Below are positions 1 to 7,697 of a DNA stretch of 64,000 nt, piece after piece (within the stretch, counting starts at the first letter, position 1; every line of letters begins with the position of its first letter). The notes below the pieces were generated by a model, which was not told the origin of the DNA, made no database searches, and saw only the letters and a program-made list of their open reading frames with translations. The stretch comes from JACTMJ01 sp039812845. GTDB lineage: Bacteria > Acidobacteriota > Terriglobia > Bryobacterales > Bryobacteraceae. A program made the position numbers and the translations under genes. The stretch covers positions 1 to 64,000 of the forward strand of contig JBDIBK010000003.1 in the NCBI GenBank assembly GCA_039812845.1, given 5' to 3'.

Positions 1-399
1 GCGGGCGGACGCGCCAGCGACGATGCCATTCGCTCGCTGGTGATTTCCCACAAGCTGCTGGGAACGAATGAATGGTTCGTGATTCACCATACAGACTGCG
101 GGATGCTCACATTTACGAACGAAGTAATGCGCGATCTGCTGGCGAAGAGCCTTGAAACGGCCAGCCTCGGCGCGGATGGGTGGAAGGACACGGGCAAGGG
201 TCCGGGTTCCGCCGAGGGGCAGTTCGTGGAATGGCTGGCGTTCTCGGACAATGCAAAGAGCGTGCTTGAAGACGTCCAGCGCATCAAGGCGCATCCGCTG
301 GTGAACAAGAGCATCCCGGTGTATGGCTACATCTACGACGTGGGCAGCGGCAAGCTGATCGAAGTGCCCGCGGCCACGAAAGCGGGAGCGGTAAAGTAG
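1..399 (+). CDS. Beta-class carbonic anhydrase, 5' end cut off by the window
   Basis: The reading frame is open from the first base, so the visible 132 residues are the C-terminal part of the protein. It begins with AGGRASDDAIRSLV, which directly follows the usual RNAGG motif of small beta-carbonic anhydrases. The zinc-site motif HHTDCGM lies near residues 29-35, with H30 and C33 as expected ligands. The first zinc cysteine and the Asp-Arg dyad lie upstream of the window. The family hydrates CO2 to bicarbonate in the cytoplasm. A GTG at 40 is an internal valine and not the start. A TTCG-loop terminator follows. Confidence 0.88.
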   Translation, partial: AGGRASDDAIRSLVISHKLLGTNEWFVIHHTDCGMLTFTNEVMRDLLAKSLETASLGADGWKDTGKGPGSAEGQFVEWLAFSDNAKSVLEDVQRIKAHPLVNKSIPVYGYIYDVGSGKLIEVPAATKAGAVK

Positions 400-435
400 G
401 AGCCGAACCGCCGGAAATTCCGTGCACAACGAAAT

Positions 436-465
436 GGGCCTCGTCTTCGGACGGGGCCTTTTCTT
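436..465 (+). terminator. Rho-independent terminator after carbonic anhydrase
   Basis: A 10-bp stem (436-445 with 450-459, two G-U pairs) closed by a TTCG tetraloop is followed by TTTTCTT. It lies 37 bases after the carbonic anhydrase stop codon. Confidence 0.8.
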
Positions 466-558
466 GTCAGCAGCCGCGCGGCTTCGCGCGCCTGCGCCGG
501 ACAGACGGGAGGCGCGCCGCCCGGACCGCATGCGCCATGCGACGCGACCGCCTTCGCA

Positions 559-588
559 TTGTCGCGGCCAAGCGCCGTATGACATAAT
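559..588 (+). promoter_or_regulatory. Candidate sigma70 promoter for the M20 peptidase
   Basis: TTGTCG (559-564) and CATAAT (583-588) are separated by 18 bases and lie about 40 bases upstream of the peptidase start at 631. The -10 matches consensus at five of six bases. The -35 is weak. Confidence 0.4.
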
Positions 589-630
589 CGCCTGCATTCC
601 GCCGCCTGGACGGGAACCTGGAGGATTGCA

Positions 631-2211
631 ATGAAATGGCTGCTATGTCTGTTGGCGCTCTGCGCCGGGATTGCCGCTTCCCCGGCCGCCGATACGGAAA
701 AGGTTCGCACGATGAAGGCCGACCTCGCCGGGGACGTGGACGCCATGTCCAAACAGGCTCAAGTGATGACGGACATGGTCTTCAGCTTCGGAGAGCTGGG
801 TTTTCAGGAGGTGGAGACCTCCAAATACCTCACCGGAATTCTGGAAAAGGAAGGCTTCACGATTGAGCGCGGGGTGGCGGGCATCCCCACCGCCTGGGTG
901 GCCCGGTGGGGCAGCGGCAAGCCGGTGATTGCGCTCGGCTCCGACATTGACTGCATTCCCCAGGCGTCGCAGCGCCCCGGCGTGGCCTATCACGATCCGC
1001 TGATTGAAGGCGCGCCGGGCCATGGCGAAGGGCACAATTCCGGGCAGGTGGTGAACATCCTCGCCGCCCTCGCGGTGAAGAAACTCATGGAACGCGAGAA
1101 GATCCCGGGCACGCTGATGCTCTGGCCGGGGGTGGCCGAGGAACAGCTTGGAACTAAGGCGTACTTCGTGCGCGCGGGCCTGTTCAAAGACGTGGACGCG
1201 GTGATCTTCTCCCACGTCGCGAGCAATTTCGGCGTCTCCAGCGGACCCGGCGCGGGCAGCGGGCTGATCTCGGTGGAATACCACTTTCGCGGGGAAAGCG
1301 CGCACTCGGCGGTGGCGCCCTGGCGCGGGCGAAGCGCTCTCGATGCGGTGGAACTGATGAACATCGGCATGAACTTCCGCCGCGAACACCTGCCGCTGGC
1401 GCAGCGCACGCACTACGTCATCACCGACGGCGGAGACCAGCCGAACGTGGTTCCCCCGAATGCCACGGTCTGGTATTACTTCCGCCAGCTCACCTACGAC
1501 TCGATTATGAACCTGTGGAAGATCGGGGACCGTATGGCCGAAGGGGCCACTCTGATGACGGACACGTCGGTGACCTCCCGCGTGCTGGGCTCGGCTTGGC
1601 CGGGGCACTTCAGCAAACCCATCGCCGCGGCCGTGAAAGCGAACATTCAGGCAGTGGGATTGCCGGAATGGAGCAATGAGGATCAGACCCTCGCCAAAGC
1701 GCTGCAGAAGGATCTGGGCGTGGAACAGGAAGGGCTGCCGGCCAAGCTGGACGAGGACGCAAACCGCGACCAGGAACCGGACCCGCGCACGCGCCTTGGC
1801 GGCGGCTCGGACGATATCGGTGACGTCTCCTGGAACGTGCCCACGGTGGTGCTGCGTTACCCCTCCAACATTCCAGGGCTTCCCGGCCACAACTGGGCGA
1901 ACGCGGTCGCTATGGCCACGCCCATTGCGCATAAGGGGGTGGTTGCCGGAGCGAAAGTGGAGGCGATGAGCATTCTCGACCTGCTCACCAACCCGGATCT
2001 GGTGAGCGCCGCCTGGGACTACTTCAAGAATGTCCAGACGAAAAACGAGACTTACAAGCCGCTCATCCGTCCCGGAGACCAGCCCGCCATCTGGCTCAAC
2101 GAGAAGATCATGCGGGAATACCGACCGCGCATGAAGGAGTTTTACTACAACCCGGAGAAGTACGGCACCTATCTCGAACAGCTCGGCGTGAAGTACCCGA
2201 CGGTGCGGTGA
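631..2211 (+). CDS. Exported M20-family amidohydrolase (AbgB-like)
   Basis: The 526-residue protein starts with a signal peptide (MKWLLCLLALCAGIAASPAA), so it probably acts in the periplasm. The rest resembles M20 aminoacylases and the p-aminobenzoyl-glutamate hydrolase B subunit. The metal-site segment GHGEGHNSGQ lies near residues 130-140, a dimerisation-domain segment HSAVAPWRGRSALDAV near 223, and QPNVVPP near 270. The family hydrolyses amide bonds of N-acyl amino acids or aminoacyl-aromatics. The substrate here is unknown. It is a single gene after its own candidate promoter, with an ATG preceded by GGAGGATTGCA. Confidence 0.85.
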   Translation: MKWLLCLLALCAGIAASPAADTEKVRTMKADLAGDVDAMSKQAQVMTDMVFSFGELGFQEVETSKYLTGILEKEGFTIERGVAGIPTAWVARWGSGKPVIALGSDIDCIPQASQRPGVAYHDPLIEGAPGHGEGHNSGQVVNILAALAVKKLMEREKIPGTLMLWPGVAEEQLGTKAYFVRAGLFKDVDAVIFSHVASNFGVSSGPGAGSGLISVEYHFRGESAHSAVAPWRGRSALDAVELMNIGMNFRREHLPLAQRTHYVITDGGDQPNVVPPNATVWYYFRQLTYDSIMNLWKIGDRMAEGATLMTDTSVTSRVLGSAWPGHFSKPIAAAVKANIQAVGLPEWSNEDQTLAKALQKDLGVEQEGLPAKLDEDANRDQEPDPRTRLGGGSDDIGDVSWNVPTVVLRYPSNIPGLPGHNWANAVAMATPIAHKGVVAGAKVEAMSILDLLTNPDLVSAAWDYFKNVQTKNETYKPLIRPGDQPAIWLNEKIMREYRPRMKEFYYNPEKYGTYLEQLGVKYPTVR

Positions 2212-2244
2212 GGCGCTATCGGATAATGGTCTCAGGAATACGGC

Positions 2245-2577
2245 ATGCTTGACGACCTAAGCTTTCCGCTGAAATGCGATGAATCGATCGACGCGCTCTA
2301 CCAATCGCTGGCAGCCGCCGCGGAGGACCACGACTTCGAGGCCGATATGAACGGCGGCGCGCTGACGGTGGAGTTTGACGATCCGCCCGCGAAGTTCGTG
2401 GTGAGCCCGAACTCGCCGGTCCGGCAGATCTGGGTGTCGGCCCATTCCCGCAGCTTCAAGTTTGAGTGGGATGCCGGGCGCGAGGCCTTCGTTCTTCCGG
2501 ACACAGGCGAGGACCTCAAGGCTATGATGAGCCGCGCGATCTCTCAACAGTTGGACGAAACCGTCGTGCTGAGTTAA
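2245..2577 (+). CDS. cyaY: Frataxin-like iron-sulfur protein CyaY
   Basis: The 110 residues match bacterial frataxin in length and pattern. An acidic N-terminal helix (about 9-33) is followed by a sheet ending in FKFEWD and FVLPDTGEDLKAMMSRAI. Frataxins bind iron through the acidic helix and sheet edge and tune cysteine-desulfurase activity in iron-sulfur assembly in the cytoplasm. AGGAA precedes the ATG. It sits directly before hemW and close to an Rrf2 regulator and cysK, a grouping that fits sulfur and iron cofactor supply. Confidence 0.85.
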   Translation: MLDDLSFPLKCDESIDALYQSLAAAAEDHDFEADMNGGALTVEFDDPPAKFVVSPNSPVRQIWVSAHSRSFKFEWDAGREAFVLPDTGEDLKAMMSRAISQQLDETVVLS

Positions 2578-2624
2578 ACGTGCTGGGCTAAACGAGAAGG
2601 ACACGGGTTAAGACAGGAACTGCC

Positions 2625-3785
2625 ATGGCGGGAGTTTACATATCCTGGCCGTTCTGTGCGCAAAAATGCACGTACTGTAACTTCGCTTCCGGCGTGGAGA
2701 AGCCGGAGATCCAGGCCCGCTACCTTGACGCTCTCTGCGCGCACCTCGCCGGGCAGGAATGGCCTTTTGTCCCGGAAACGGTCTATTTCGGGGGAGGCAC
2801 CCCGAGCCTGCTGCGGCCGGAAGACCTGGCGCGGATCGCCGAGAAGATCCCCGGCTCCCCATGGCGGGAGTTCACGCTGGAAGCGGCACCCGGTTCTCTG
2901 CTTCCAGAGCAAGTGGCCGAGTGGGCGCGCGCGGGTGTGAACCGCGTAAGCCTGGGCGTGCAATCATTCGTCGAGAAAGAACTGCGGCAAACGGGGCGGC
3001 GTCATCTGGCGCGGACCGTCGCGGACGATTGCGGGATGCTTCGCGACGCGGGCATTGAGAACTTCAATCTGGACCTCATCGCCGGCCTCCCGTTCCAGAC
3101 CGCCGCGAGCTGGGAGGAGAGCCTCGCCTGGGTGGAACGCCTGCAGCCGAACCATGTGAGCGTCTACATGCTGGAGGTGGACGAGGACAGCCGGCTGGGG
3201 CTGGAGATTCTGGGCCAAGGCAATCGTTACGGAGCGGGCGCGGTGGCTCCCGATGAGGGAATCGTCGCGAACTACGAGCGGGCCGTCGCGTTCCTCGGCG
3301 CCATCGGCCTCCCCCGCTACGAGATATCAAACTTCGCCCGGCCGGGCTTTGCCTCCGCGCACAACCTGAAGTATTGGCGCATGGAGCCTTACCTCGGCTT
3401 TGGCGTGGACGCCCACTCCTTCGACGGTGCGATGCGATGGGGAAGTCCGGAGCAAGTCCGCGATTATGTAACCTACGTCGAACGCGGCGCGCCTCGCGAG
3501 GTTGCCGCGGAGACCGTGCGGCCGCTTGAGGAGCGATTCCTCACCGGTTTGCGCCTGGACGAAGGCTTGGCGTTGGATCTCGTTGAGCTCCCTGAATCGG
3601 TTCGTTCCCGCGTGGATGCAGCGATTGCACGGGAACTCCTCGTTTGGAACGGAGATCGACTTCGATTTACGCCCAGGGGCGTTCTCCTTTCGAATGAGGT
3701 ATTTGAAGGATTCCTTGGGGTGGACGACGAAAAATTCGCAAGAAACTCCATTGACTCAATAGGGATTCAAAGCCATAATCTCTAA
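2625..3785 (+). CDS. hemW: Radical SAM heme chaperone HemW
   Basis: The 386-residue protein has the HemW signature CAQKCTYC, giving the CxxxCxxC 4Fe-4S motif at C11, C15 and C18. This is followed by YFGGGTPSLL for SAM binding and GVQSF. The C-terminal HemN-type domain (about 290-370) has EERFLTGLRLDEGL. HemW is a heme carrier/insertase for respiratory enzymes and lacks the fourth cysteine spacing of coproporphyrinogen dehydrogenase HemN, which is how the two are told apart. AGGAACTGCC precedes the ATG. The last codons overlap the promoter of the next gene. Confidence 0.9.
   Translation: MAGVYISWPFCAQKCTYCNFASGVEKPEIQARYLDALCAHLAGQEWPFVPETVYFGGGTPSLLRPEDLARIAEKIPGSPWREFTLEAAPGSLLPEQVAEWARAGVNRVSLGVQSFVEKELRQTGRRHLARTVADDCGMLRDAGIENFNLDLIAGLPFQTAASWEESLAWVERLQPNHVSVYMLEVDEDSRLGLEILGQGNRYGAGAVAPDEGIVANYERAVAFLGAIGLPRYEISNFARPGFASAHNLKYWRMEPYLGFGVDAHSFDGAMRWGSPEQVRDYVTYVERGAPREVAAETVRPLEERFLTGLRLDEGLALDLVELPESVRSRVDAAIARELLVWNGDRLRFTPRGVLLSNEVFEGFLGVDDEKFARNSIDSIGIQSHNL
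3751..3779 (+). promoter_or_regulatory. Strong sigma70 promoter for the Rrf2-cysK pair, inside the hemW 3' end
   Basis: TTGACT (3751-3756) and CATAAT (3774-3779) are spaced by exactly 17 bases. The element overlaps the last codons of hemW and ends 24 bases before the Rrf2 start codon, so the Rrf2-cysK unit can be expressed independently. Confidence 0.7.
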
Positions 3786-3795
3786 TAGGAATTAG
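3782..3795 (+). promoter_or_regulatory. Candidate Rrf2 operator
   Basis: The inverted repeat CTAAT-AGGA-ATTAG lies immediately downstream of the -10 box, at the expected transcription start. A binding protein here would block initiation, which suggests autoregulation by the adjacent Rrf2 protein. Confidence 0.45.
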
Positions 3796-3803
3796 GTGAT
3801 TAG

Positions 3804-4229
3804 ATGCAAAGCTCCGTTAAAGGAGAGTACGCGTTGCGCGCCATCTTCGATCTGGCCGAGCAGCCGCCCGGAACCGCAATCCGCATTGCGGACATCGCAC
3901 AACGCCAGGATATCCCCCAAAAGTTTCTCGAACTGATTCTGGCCGCTCTGAAGCAGGGCGGCTTTGTGGAGTCACGCCGGGGCGCGGAGGGCGGGTATAT
4001 GCTGGCTCGAGCCCCGGAACTGATTTCGGTCGGGGAAGTCCTGCGCTTTCTCGAAGGCGCTAAGCAGCGCAAACGCACTCAACGGACGGCAAGACACGAT
4101 CCTTTCCATGGCGTATGGGAGCAAGTGGATAGCGCCATTGCCGACATCCTGGATAGCACGAACTTCGCATCGTTGGTGCGGGAGTGGCGGGAACGCCGCT
4201 CGTCGTACGTGCCGGACTGGCAAATATAA
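3804..4229 (+). CDS. Rrf2-family transcriptional regulator (CymR-like)
   Basis: The 141-residue protein has the Rrf2 winged helix-turn-helix at about residues 5-75 (IADIAQRQDIPQKFLELIL, then RRGAEGGYMLAR as wing). It contains no cysteine at all. That excludes the iron-sulfur ligand set of IscR and NsrR and places it closer to CymR, the regulator of cysteine metabolism that works with CysK. cysK follows 64 bases downstream on the same strand, which supports that role. A palindrome over its own promoter suggests autoregulation. The CymR comparison is inference from motif content and context. Confidence 0.82.
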   Translation: MQSSVKGEYALRAIFDLAEQPPGTAIRIADIAQRQDIPQKFLELILAALKQGGFVESRRGAEGGYMLARAPELISVGEVLRFLEGAKQRKRTQRTARHDPFHGVWEQVDSAIADILDSTNFASLVREWRERRSSYVPDWQI

Positions 4230-4293
4230 CTCCGCATCGGGCGGAGCGCTCTCGCGGCACGCGGCACCTGAGGCCGAATGGAGGAGAAACCAG

Positions 4294-5250
4294 ATGACTT
4301 TTCTAGACAACTCCCTTGCGATCGGGCGCACGCCGCTCGTGAAGCTGAACCGCGTCACGGATGGGGCAAAGGCCACGGTCCTGGCGAAAATTGAAGGACG
4401 CAATCCCGCGTATTCGGTGAAATGCCGGATTGGCGCGGCCATGGTGTGGGATGCCGAGAAGCGCGGCGCTCTGGGTCCCGGCAAGGAGATCGTAGAGGCG
4501 ACCAGCGGAAACACCGGCATCGCGCTGGCGTTCGTGGCGGCGGCGCGGGGATACAAGATCACGCTCACGATGCCGGAAACCATGTCCCTGGAACGGCGGA
4601 AGGTATTGAAGGCGTTCGGCGCGAATCTGGTTTTGACCGAAGGAGCCGGTGGCATGAAGTCCGCCATCGCGAAAGCGGAAGAACTGGTGGCTTCGGACCC
4701 GCAGCGCTATGTGATGATGCAGCAGTTCAAGAACCCCGCCAACCCCGACATTCACTACAAGACCACGGGCGCGGAGATCTGGGACGATACGGATGGGAAC
4801 GTGGACGTTCTGGTGAGCGGCGTTGGAACCGGAGGCACCATCACGGGGGTAGCCCGCTACTTCAAGCAGGGAAAGAACAAGAATCTGCTGGCGGTGGCCG
4901 TGGAACCGGACAACAGCCCGGTGATCAAGCAGAAGCTGGCGGGCGAGGAGCTGAAGCCGGGGCCGCACAAGATCCAGGGTCTGGGCGCGGGCTTCATTCC
5001 CGACACGCTGGATCTCTCGATTGTGGACCGGGTGGAGCTGGTGAGCAACGAGGAAGCCATCGAGATGGCGCGGAGGCTGGCGAGAGAAGAGGGCATTCTT
5101 TCCGGCATCTCTTGCGGGGCGGCCGTGGCGGCGGCGGTGCGTTTGGCGCATCTGCCGGAATTTGAAGGCAAGACGATCGCCACCGTGCTGCCCGATTCCG
5201 GGGAACGCTACCTTAGCACGATCCTTTTTGAGGGATTATTCGCGGATTAA
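4294..5250 (+). CDS. cysK: Cysteine synthase A (O-acetylserine sulfhydrylase)
   Basis: The 318-residue protein is very close to classical CysK. The PLP lysine is K43 in NPAYSVKCRIG, the substrate loop is EATSGNTGIAL, the phosphate loop is SGVGTGGTITGV, and the C-terminal part has GISCGAAVAA and LPDSGERYLST. It converts O-acetylserine and sulfide to cysteine in the cytoplasm. The start at 4294 is chosen over an upstream in-frame ATG at 4108, which lies inside the Rrf2 gene. GAGGAG precedes it and homologues begin at this point. A strong terminator follows. Confidence 0.95.
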   Translation: MTFLDNSLAIGRTPLVKLNRVTDGAKATVLAKIEGRNPAYSVKCRIGAAMVWDAEKRGALGPGKEIVEATSGNTGIALAFVAAARGYKITLTMPETMSLERRKVLKAFGANLVLTEGAGGMKSAIAKAEELVASDPQRYVMMQQFKNPANPDIHYKTTGAEIWDDTDGNVDVLVSGVGTGGTITGVARYFKQGKNKNLLAVAVEPDNSPVIKQKLAGEELKPGPHKIQGLGAGFIPDTLDLSIVDRVELVSNEEAIEMARRLAREEGILSGISCGAAVAAAVRLAHLPEFEGKTIATVLPDSGERYLSTILFEGLFAD

Positions 5251-5262
5251 ATGGAAAATCAA

Positions 5263-5295
5263 AGGAAAAGGCCGCCATTCCGGCGGCCTTTTCCT
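5263..5295. terminator. Strong, probably bidirectional terminator after cysK
   Basis: A perfect 14-bp inverted repeat (5263-5276 with 5282-5295) has a 5-base loop. The A-rich and T-rich ends of the stem supply a T tract on either strand. Confidence 0.88.
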
Positions 5296-5674
5296 CGCGA
5301 ATTAATAACACTCCTCGCTAAAACAATTCAAATTCACTCAAAAACGGGCGACCACAATAATTCTGACCGACATTTTCACGGGGACTCGCGCGCTTTTGAG
5401 CCCGCAGTTTCCCAAGCTGCCAAAACGCCGAAGCGGTAAGAACCGTGGTGCATCGCGGTCCCATCCAGGGTACCGAAACGATGCGGGTGATGGCGGTGCA
5501 GCCCTCAGCCAGAAGTCGTGATCGCCCCGCGATCAATGACTAATTCCGTTTTTGTTTCCTCCTTCAATCGCTGTCTAACCCCTTTCTATCACCGCTTGGC
5601 AAAGATTACAAGCACTTTTTTTCCTAATGAAATTGACAGAACTAGTCCGCCAAGTTCGCGCAGCGCCCGGCGAA
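5296..5674. other. Gene-free gap with four hairpins in series
   Basis: No convincing coding sequence is visible between the convergent cysK and GT9 genes. The stretch contains successive hairpins: 5404-5420 (GCAGTTT/AAGCTGC), 5434-5445 (CGGT/ACCG), 5451-5483 (a long interrupted stem from CATCG to CGATG) and 5519-5535 (TGATCGC/GCGATCA). This could be an interspersed repeat or a structured RNA of unknown family. Motifs for tmRNA, RNase P, SRP, cobalamin or cyclic-di-GMP elements were looked for and not seen. Confidence 0.4.
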
Positions 5675-6598
5675 TTACTGAAATTTCCCGATTAAATCCC
5701 GCAGAACGGAAAATGCGGCGTCTTCGCCGTGTTCATACGGAATCTCCGCAGCCGGAGTGCCCTTCCCGGCCGGGCCAACCAGCCGCACGAGAGCGCCCCT
5801 TGGGGACCATACACGCGGGCTCTCCGGACCGAAGAACACGAGGCACGGGACGCCCAGGATGGCGGCCAGATGCGTGATTCCGGAATCGTTCCCAATAAAA
5901 AGGAACGCGCCGGCCAGCGCGCGGGCCAGATCGTCGAGGCGCTCGAATCGCCAGGCGCCGCGGACGAGGTCCTCCGGCAGGGCATCCTCCGGCCCGGCGC
6001 ACCACTGGATGGAGATGCCGCCCTGGGCGAATGCGCCGATTGATTGGGCAAGCCGCCGGTACCGTTCCAGAGGCCAGTTCTTCCGCGCATTTCCCGAAAA
6101 CGGGTGCATCACCACACGAAGCGGCGTACCGGGGGTGCCGCCCTCAGCCAGAGAAGGCAGCAGAAAGCGGCGGCCGCCCTCGCTGCACCATGCAGCCGGT
6201 TCCGCGCCAAGACCATGCCAGGCGCTCGTCTGGCACAGAAACCAGTCGCTCACATGGTGGGTTGAATCCCGATGGGGAAGAGCCTCAAAGAAGTGAATCG
6301 GCAACTGGAGACGTTCGCATTCCTCCCTCAACTCCGGCCGGTTTGCGCCGTGCCAGCTCAGAATTTCGTTGAAGCCCCGCAGCGTTTCCACCAAGCCAAG
6401 CGGGAGACGGGCACCGGGGATCCCCAGTAAGGAAAATCCTGTGGAAACCAGATTCCGGCGGCGCGGCGCGAGTTCCATCAGCGGCAGCACCGGTCCGGGG
6501 GCCCATACTTCGGCCTCCTTCGGACCCATCGCGGCCAGCGTTGGCAGCCAGCACAGGCAATCCCCGATTGCTCCGGGGCGGATGAAGAGGCGGCGCAT
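5675..6598 (-). CDS. Glycosyltransferase family 9 (heptosyltransferase-like)
   Basis: The 307-residue protein begins with a GT-B N-terminal motif (RLFIRPGAIGDCLCWLPTL). It has the conserved nucleotide-sugar site FIGNDSGITHLAAILGVP followed by FFGPESPRVWSP. GT9 enzymes add heptose to the lipopolysaccharide inner core from ADP-heptose on the cytoplasmic face of the inner membrane. The exact acceptor is not evident. It is the last gene of a minus-strand operon, starting 15 bases after the preceding stop. Confidence 0.85.
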   Translation of the reverse strand: MRRLFIRPGAIGDCLCWLPTLAAMGPKEAEVWAPGPVLPLMELAPRRRNLVSTGFSLLGIPGARLPLGLVETLRGFNEILSWHGANRPELREECERLQLPIHFFEALPHRDSTHHVSDWFLCQTSAWHGLGAEPAAWCSEGGRRFLLPSLAEGGTPGTPLRVVMHPFSGNARKNWPLERYRRLAQSIGAFAQGGISIQWCAGPEDALPEDLVRGAWRFERLDDLARALAGAFLFIGNDSGITHLAAILGVPCLVFFGPESPRVWSPRGALVRLVGPAGKGTPAAEIPYEHGEDAAFSVLRDLIGKFQ

Positions 6599-6613
6599 GG
6601 CGAGGGCGCTGGT

Positions 6614-7126
6614 CTAGCGGATGTCGTAGCTCAGGCGAACCGGCAGTGCCGCCGGGGGCAGGCATTCCTTATCGGTACAGGCCTGGTAATGGAGCTTTCC
6701 GGTGATGGCTCCGAAGCCCTGTGCAGTGGTTGCGGGCACCTTGAAATCCTGATCGATGGTGAACGTCCCTTCGAGCACGGAAAGTTTGCCTTCCGAGAAG
6801 GGATAGCTGCGCAGGACCGCTTTCGGATAACGCGGCGTTTCGGGCGAAAGCGCACCCTTCTCCCAGGAGAGACGCAGCGGCTTCAGATAGCGGTCTCCGG
6901 GTGTGGCGCTCGTGACATGGTAGCCCTTGGCAACGGTCACGGTCACGGGCACCGTAACCAGATCCCCTCGCTTGGCGGCAACCGGACCCTTCACGGCAAC
7001 GCTGGCGACATTCGGTTTTGCGCCGGCCGCTGGGCTAATTTGCCCCGGCAGCCACCATGCCCACAGGCAAAGGAGCGCCATCAGCGCCCGCTGCCGCCGC
7101 TGTGGCCTTCGCTTCCAGTAATGCAC
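6614..7126 (-). CDS. Stand-alone DsbD N-terminal (DsbD-alpha) domain protein, exported
   Basis: The 170-residue protein resembles only the periplasmic alpha domain of the disulfide reductase DsbD: an Ig-like fold ending in GKLHYQACTDKECLPP, with both redox cysteines present. The transmembrane beta and thioredoxin gamma domains are absent. The GTG start at 7126 is preferred because AGGAGG stands six bases before it and the product then begins with a basic n-region and a hydrophobic core (ALMALLCLWAWWLPG). The start lies inside the 3' end of the TlpA gene, a 92-base same-strand overlap that implies translational coupling. It may exchange electrons with TlpA. Confidence 0.75.
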   Translation of the reverse strand: MHYWKRRPQRRQRALMALLCLWAWWLPGQISPAAGAKPNVASVAVKGPVAAKRGDLVTVPVTVTVAKGYHVTSATPGDRYLKPLRLSWEKGALSPETPRYPKAVLRSYPFSEGKLSVLEGTFTIDQDFKVPATTAQGFGAITGKLHYQACTDKECLPPAALPVRLSYDIR

Positions 7127-7631
7127 GGATTTCCTCCTCAAACACTTTTCGGCTGACAATCCCCATGTGGACGCTGGCTACTTTGCCATTCCGGTCGAGG
7201 ATATAGCTGGTGGGCAGCGCCTCCACTCCTCCGTAAAGTTGCGCCATCTCTTCGGTTCCCAGCACCATGCGGTAGTTCACCTTCATGTCCTGCATGAACG
7301 GCTTTACCGCCTTCCAGCCATCCTCGTCCATGGAGACGCCCACGACGGCGAAGCCCCGATCCTTGAACTCGCGCTCCATCTCGACGAACCAGGGAATCTC
7401 CACTTTGCAGGGCCCGCACCAGGTGGCCCAGAAGTTCAGCAGCACCACTTTGCCCCGGAGGTCGGAGAGCTTCAGGGTCTGCCCGTTGGCGTCTTCCAGC
7501 GCGAAGTCGGCCGCCTCATTCCGGGTATGCTCCGCCTTGAGTTTGGCCGTGGCCGCGGGTTCCTCCGTCTTCGTGCAGGAAAAGAGCCCGATTGCCAATA
7601 CGGTTGCCATCAGGACTTTGAGCTTTCTCAC
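7035..7631 (-). CDS. TlpA-type thioredoxin-fold lipoprotein
   Basis: The start is GTG at 7631 with AAAGGAGG four bases upstream, giving 198 residues. It opens with a lipoprotein signal peptide (KVLMATVLAIGLFSC, lipid cysteine C19). The thioredoxin-like domain has LNFWATWCGPCKVEIPWF with the WCGPC redox site and cis-Pro segment EALPTSYIL. TlpA/ResA proteins reduce disulfides in envelope proteins such as apocytochromes, outside the inner membrane. It lies between a PpiC isomerase and a DsbD-N protein, an envelope-protein folding set. Confidence 0.88.
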   Translation of the reverse strand: MRKLKVLMATVLAIGLFSCTKTEEPAATAKLKAEHTRNEAADFALEDANGQTLKLSDLRGKVVLLNFWATWCGPCKVEIPWFVEMEREFKDRGFAVVGVSMDEDGWKAVKPFMQDMKVNYRMVLGTEEMAQLYGGVEALPTSYILDRNGKVASVHMGIVSRKVFEEEIRALLEAKATAAAAGADGAPLPVGMVAAGAN

Positions 7632-7697
7632 GATGCCTCCTTTGCCCAGCGCTTCTCTCTCCGCCACAGCCGCGCATGCCGATAGCCGGCGCGAAAA

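Noticed and set aside
4108..4293. Extended N-terminus of CysK (62 more residues)
   Set aside because: It would lie inside the Rrf2 gene in another frame. The good ribosome site and homologues place the start at 4294.
5296..5674. Cobalamin, cyclic-di-GMP or SAM riboswitch, or tmRNA/SRP/RNase P RNA in the convergent gap
   Set aside because: None of the conserved core boxes of these RNAs was found, and the gap is downstream of both genes.
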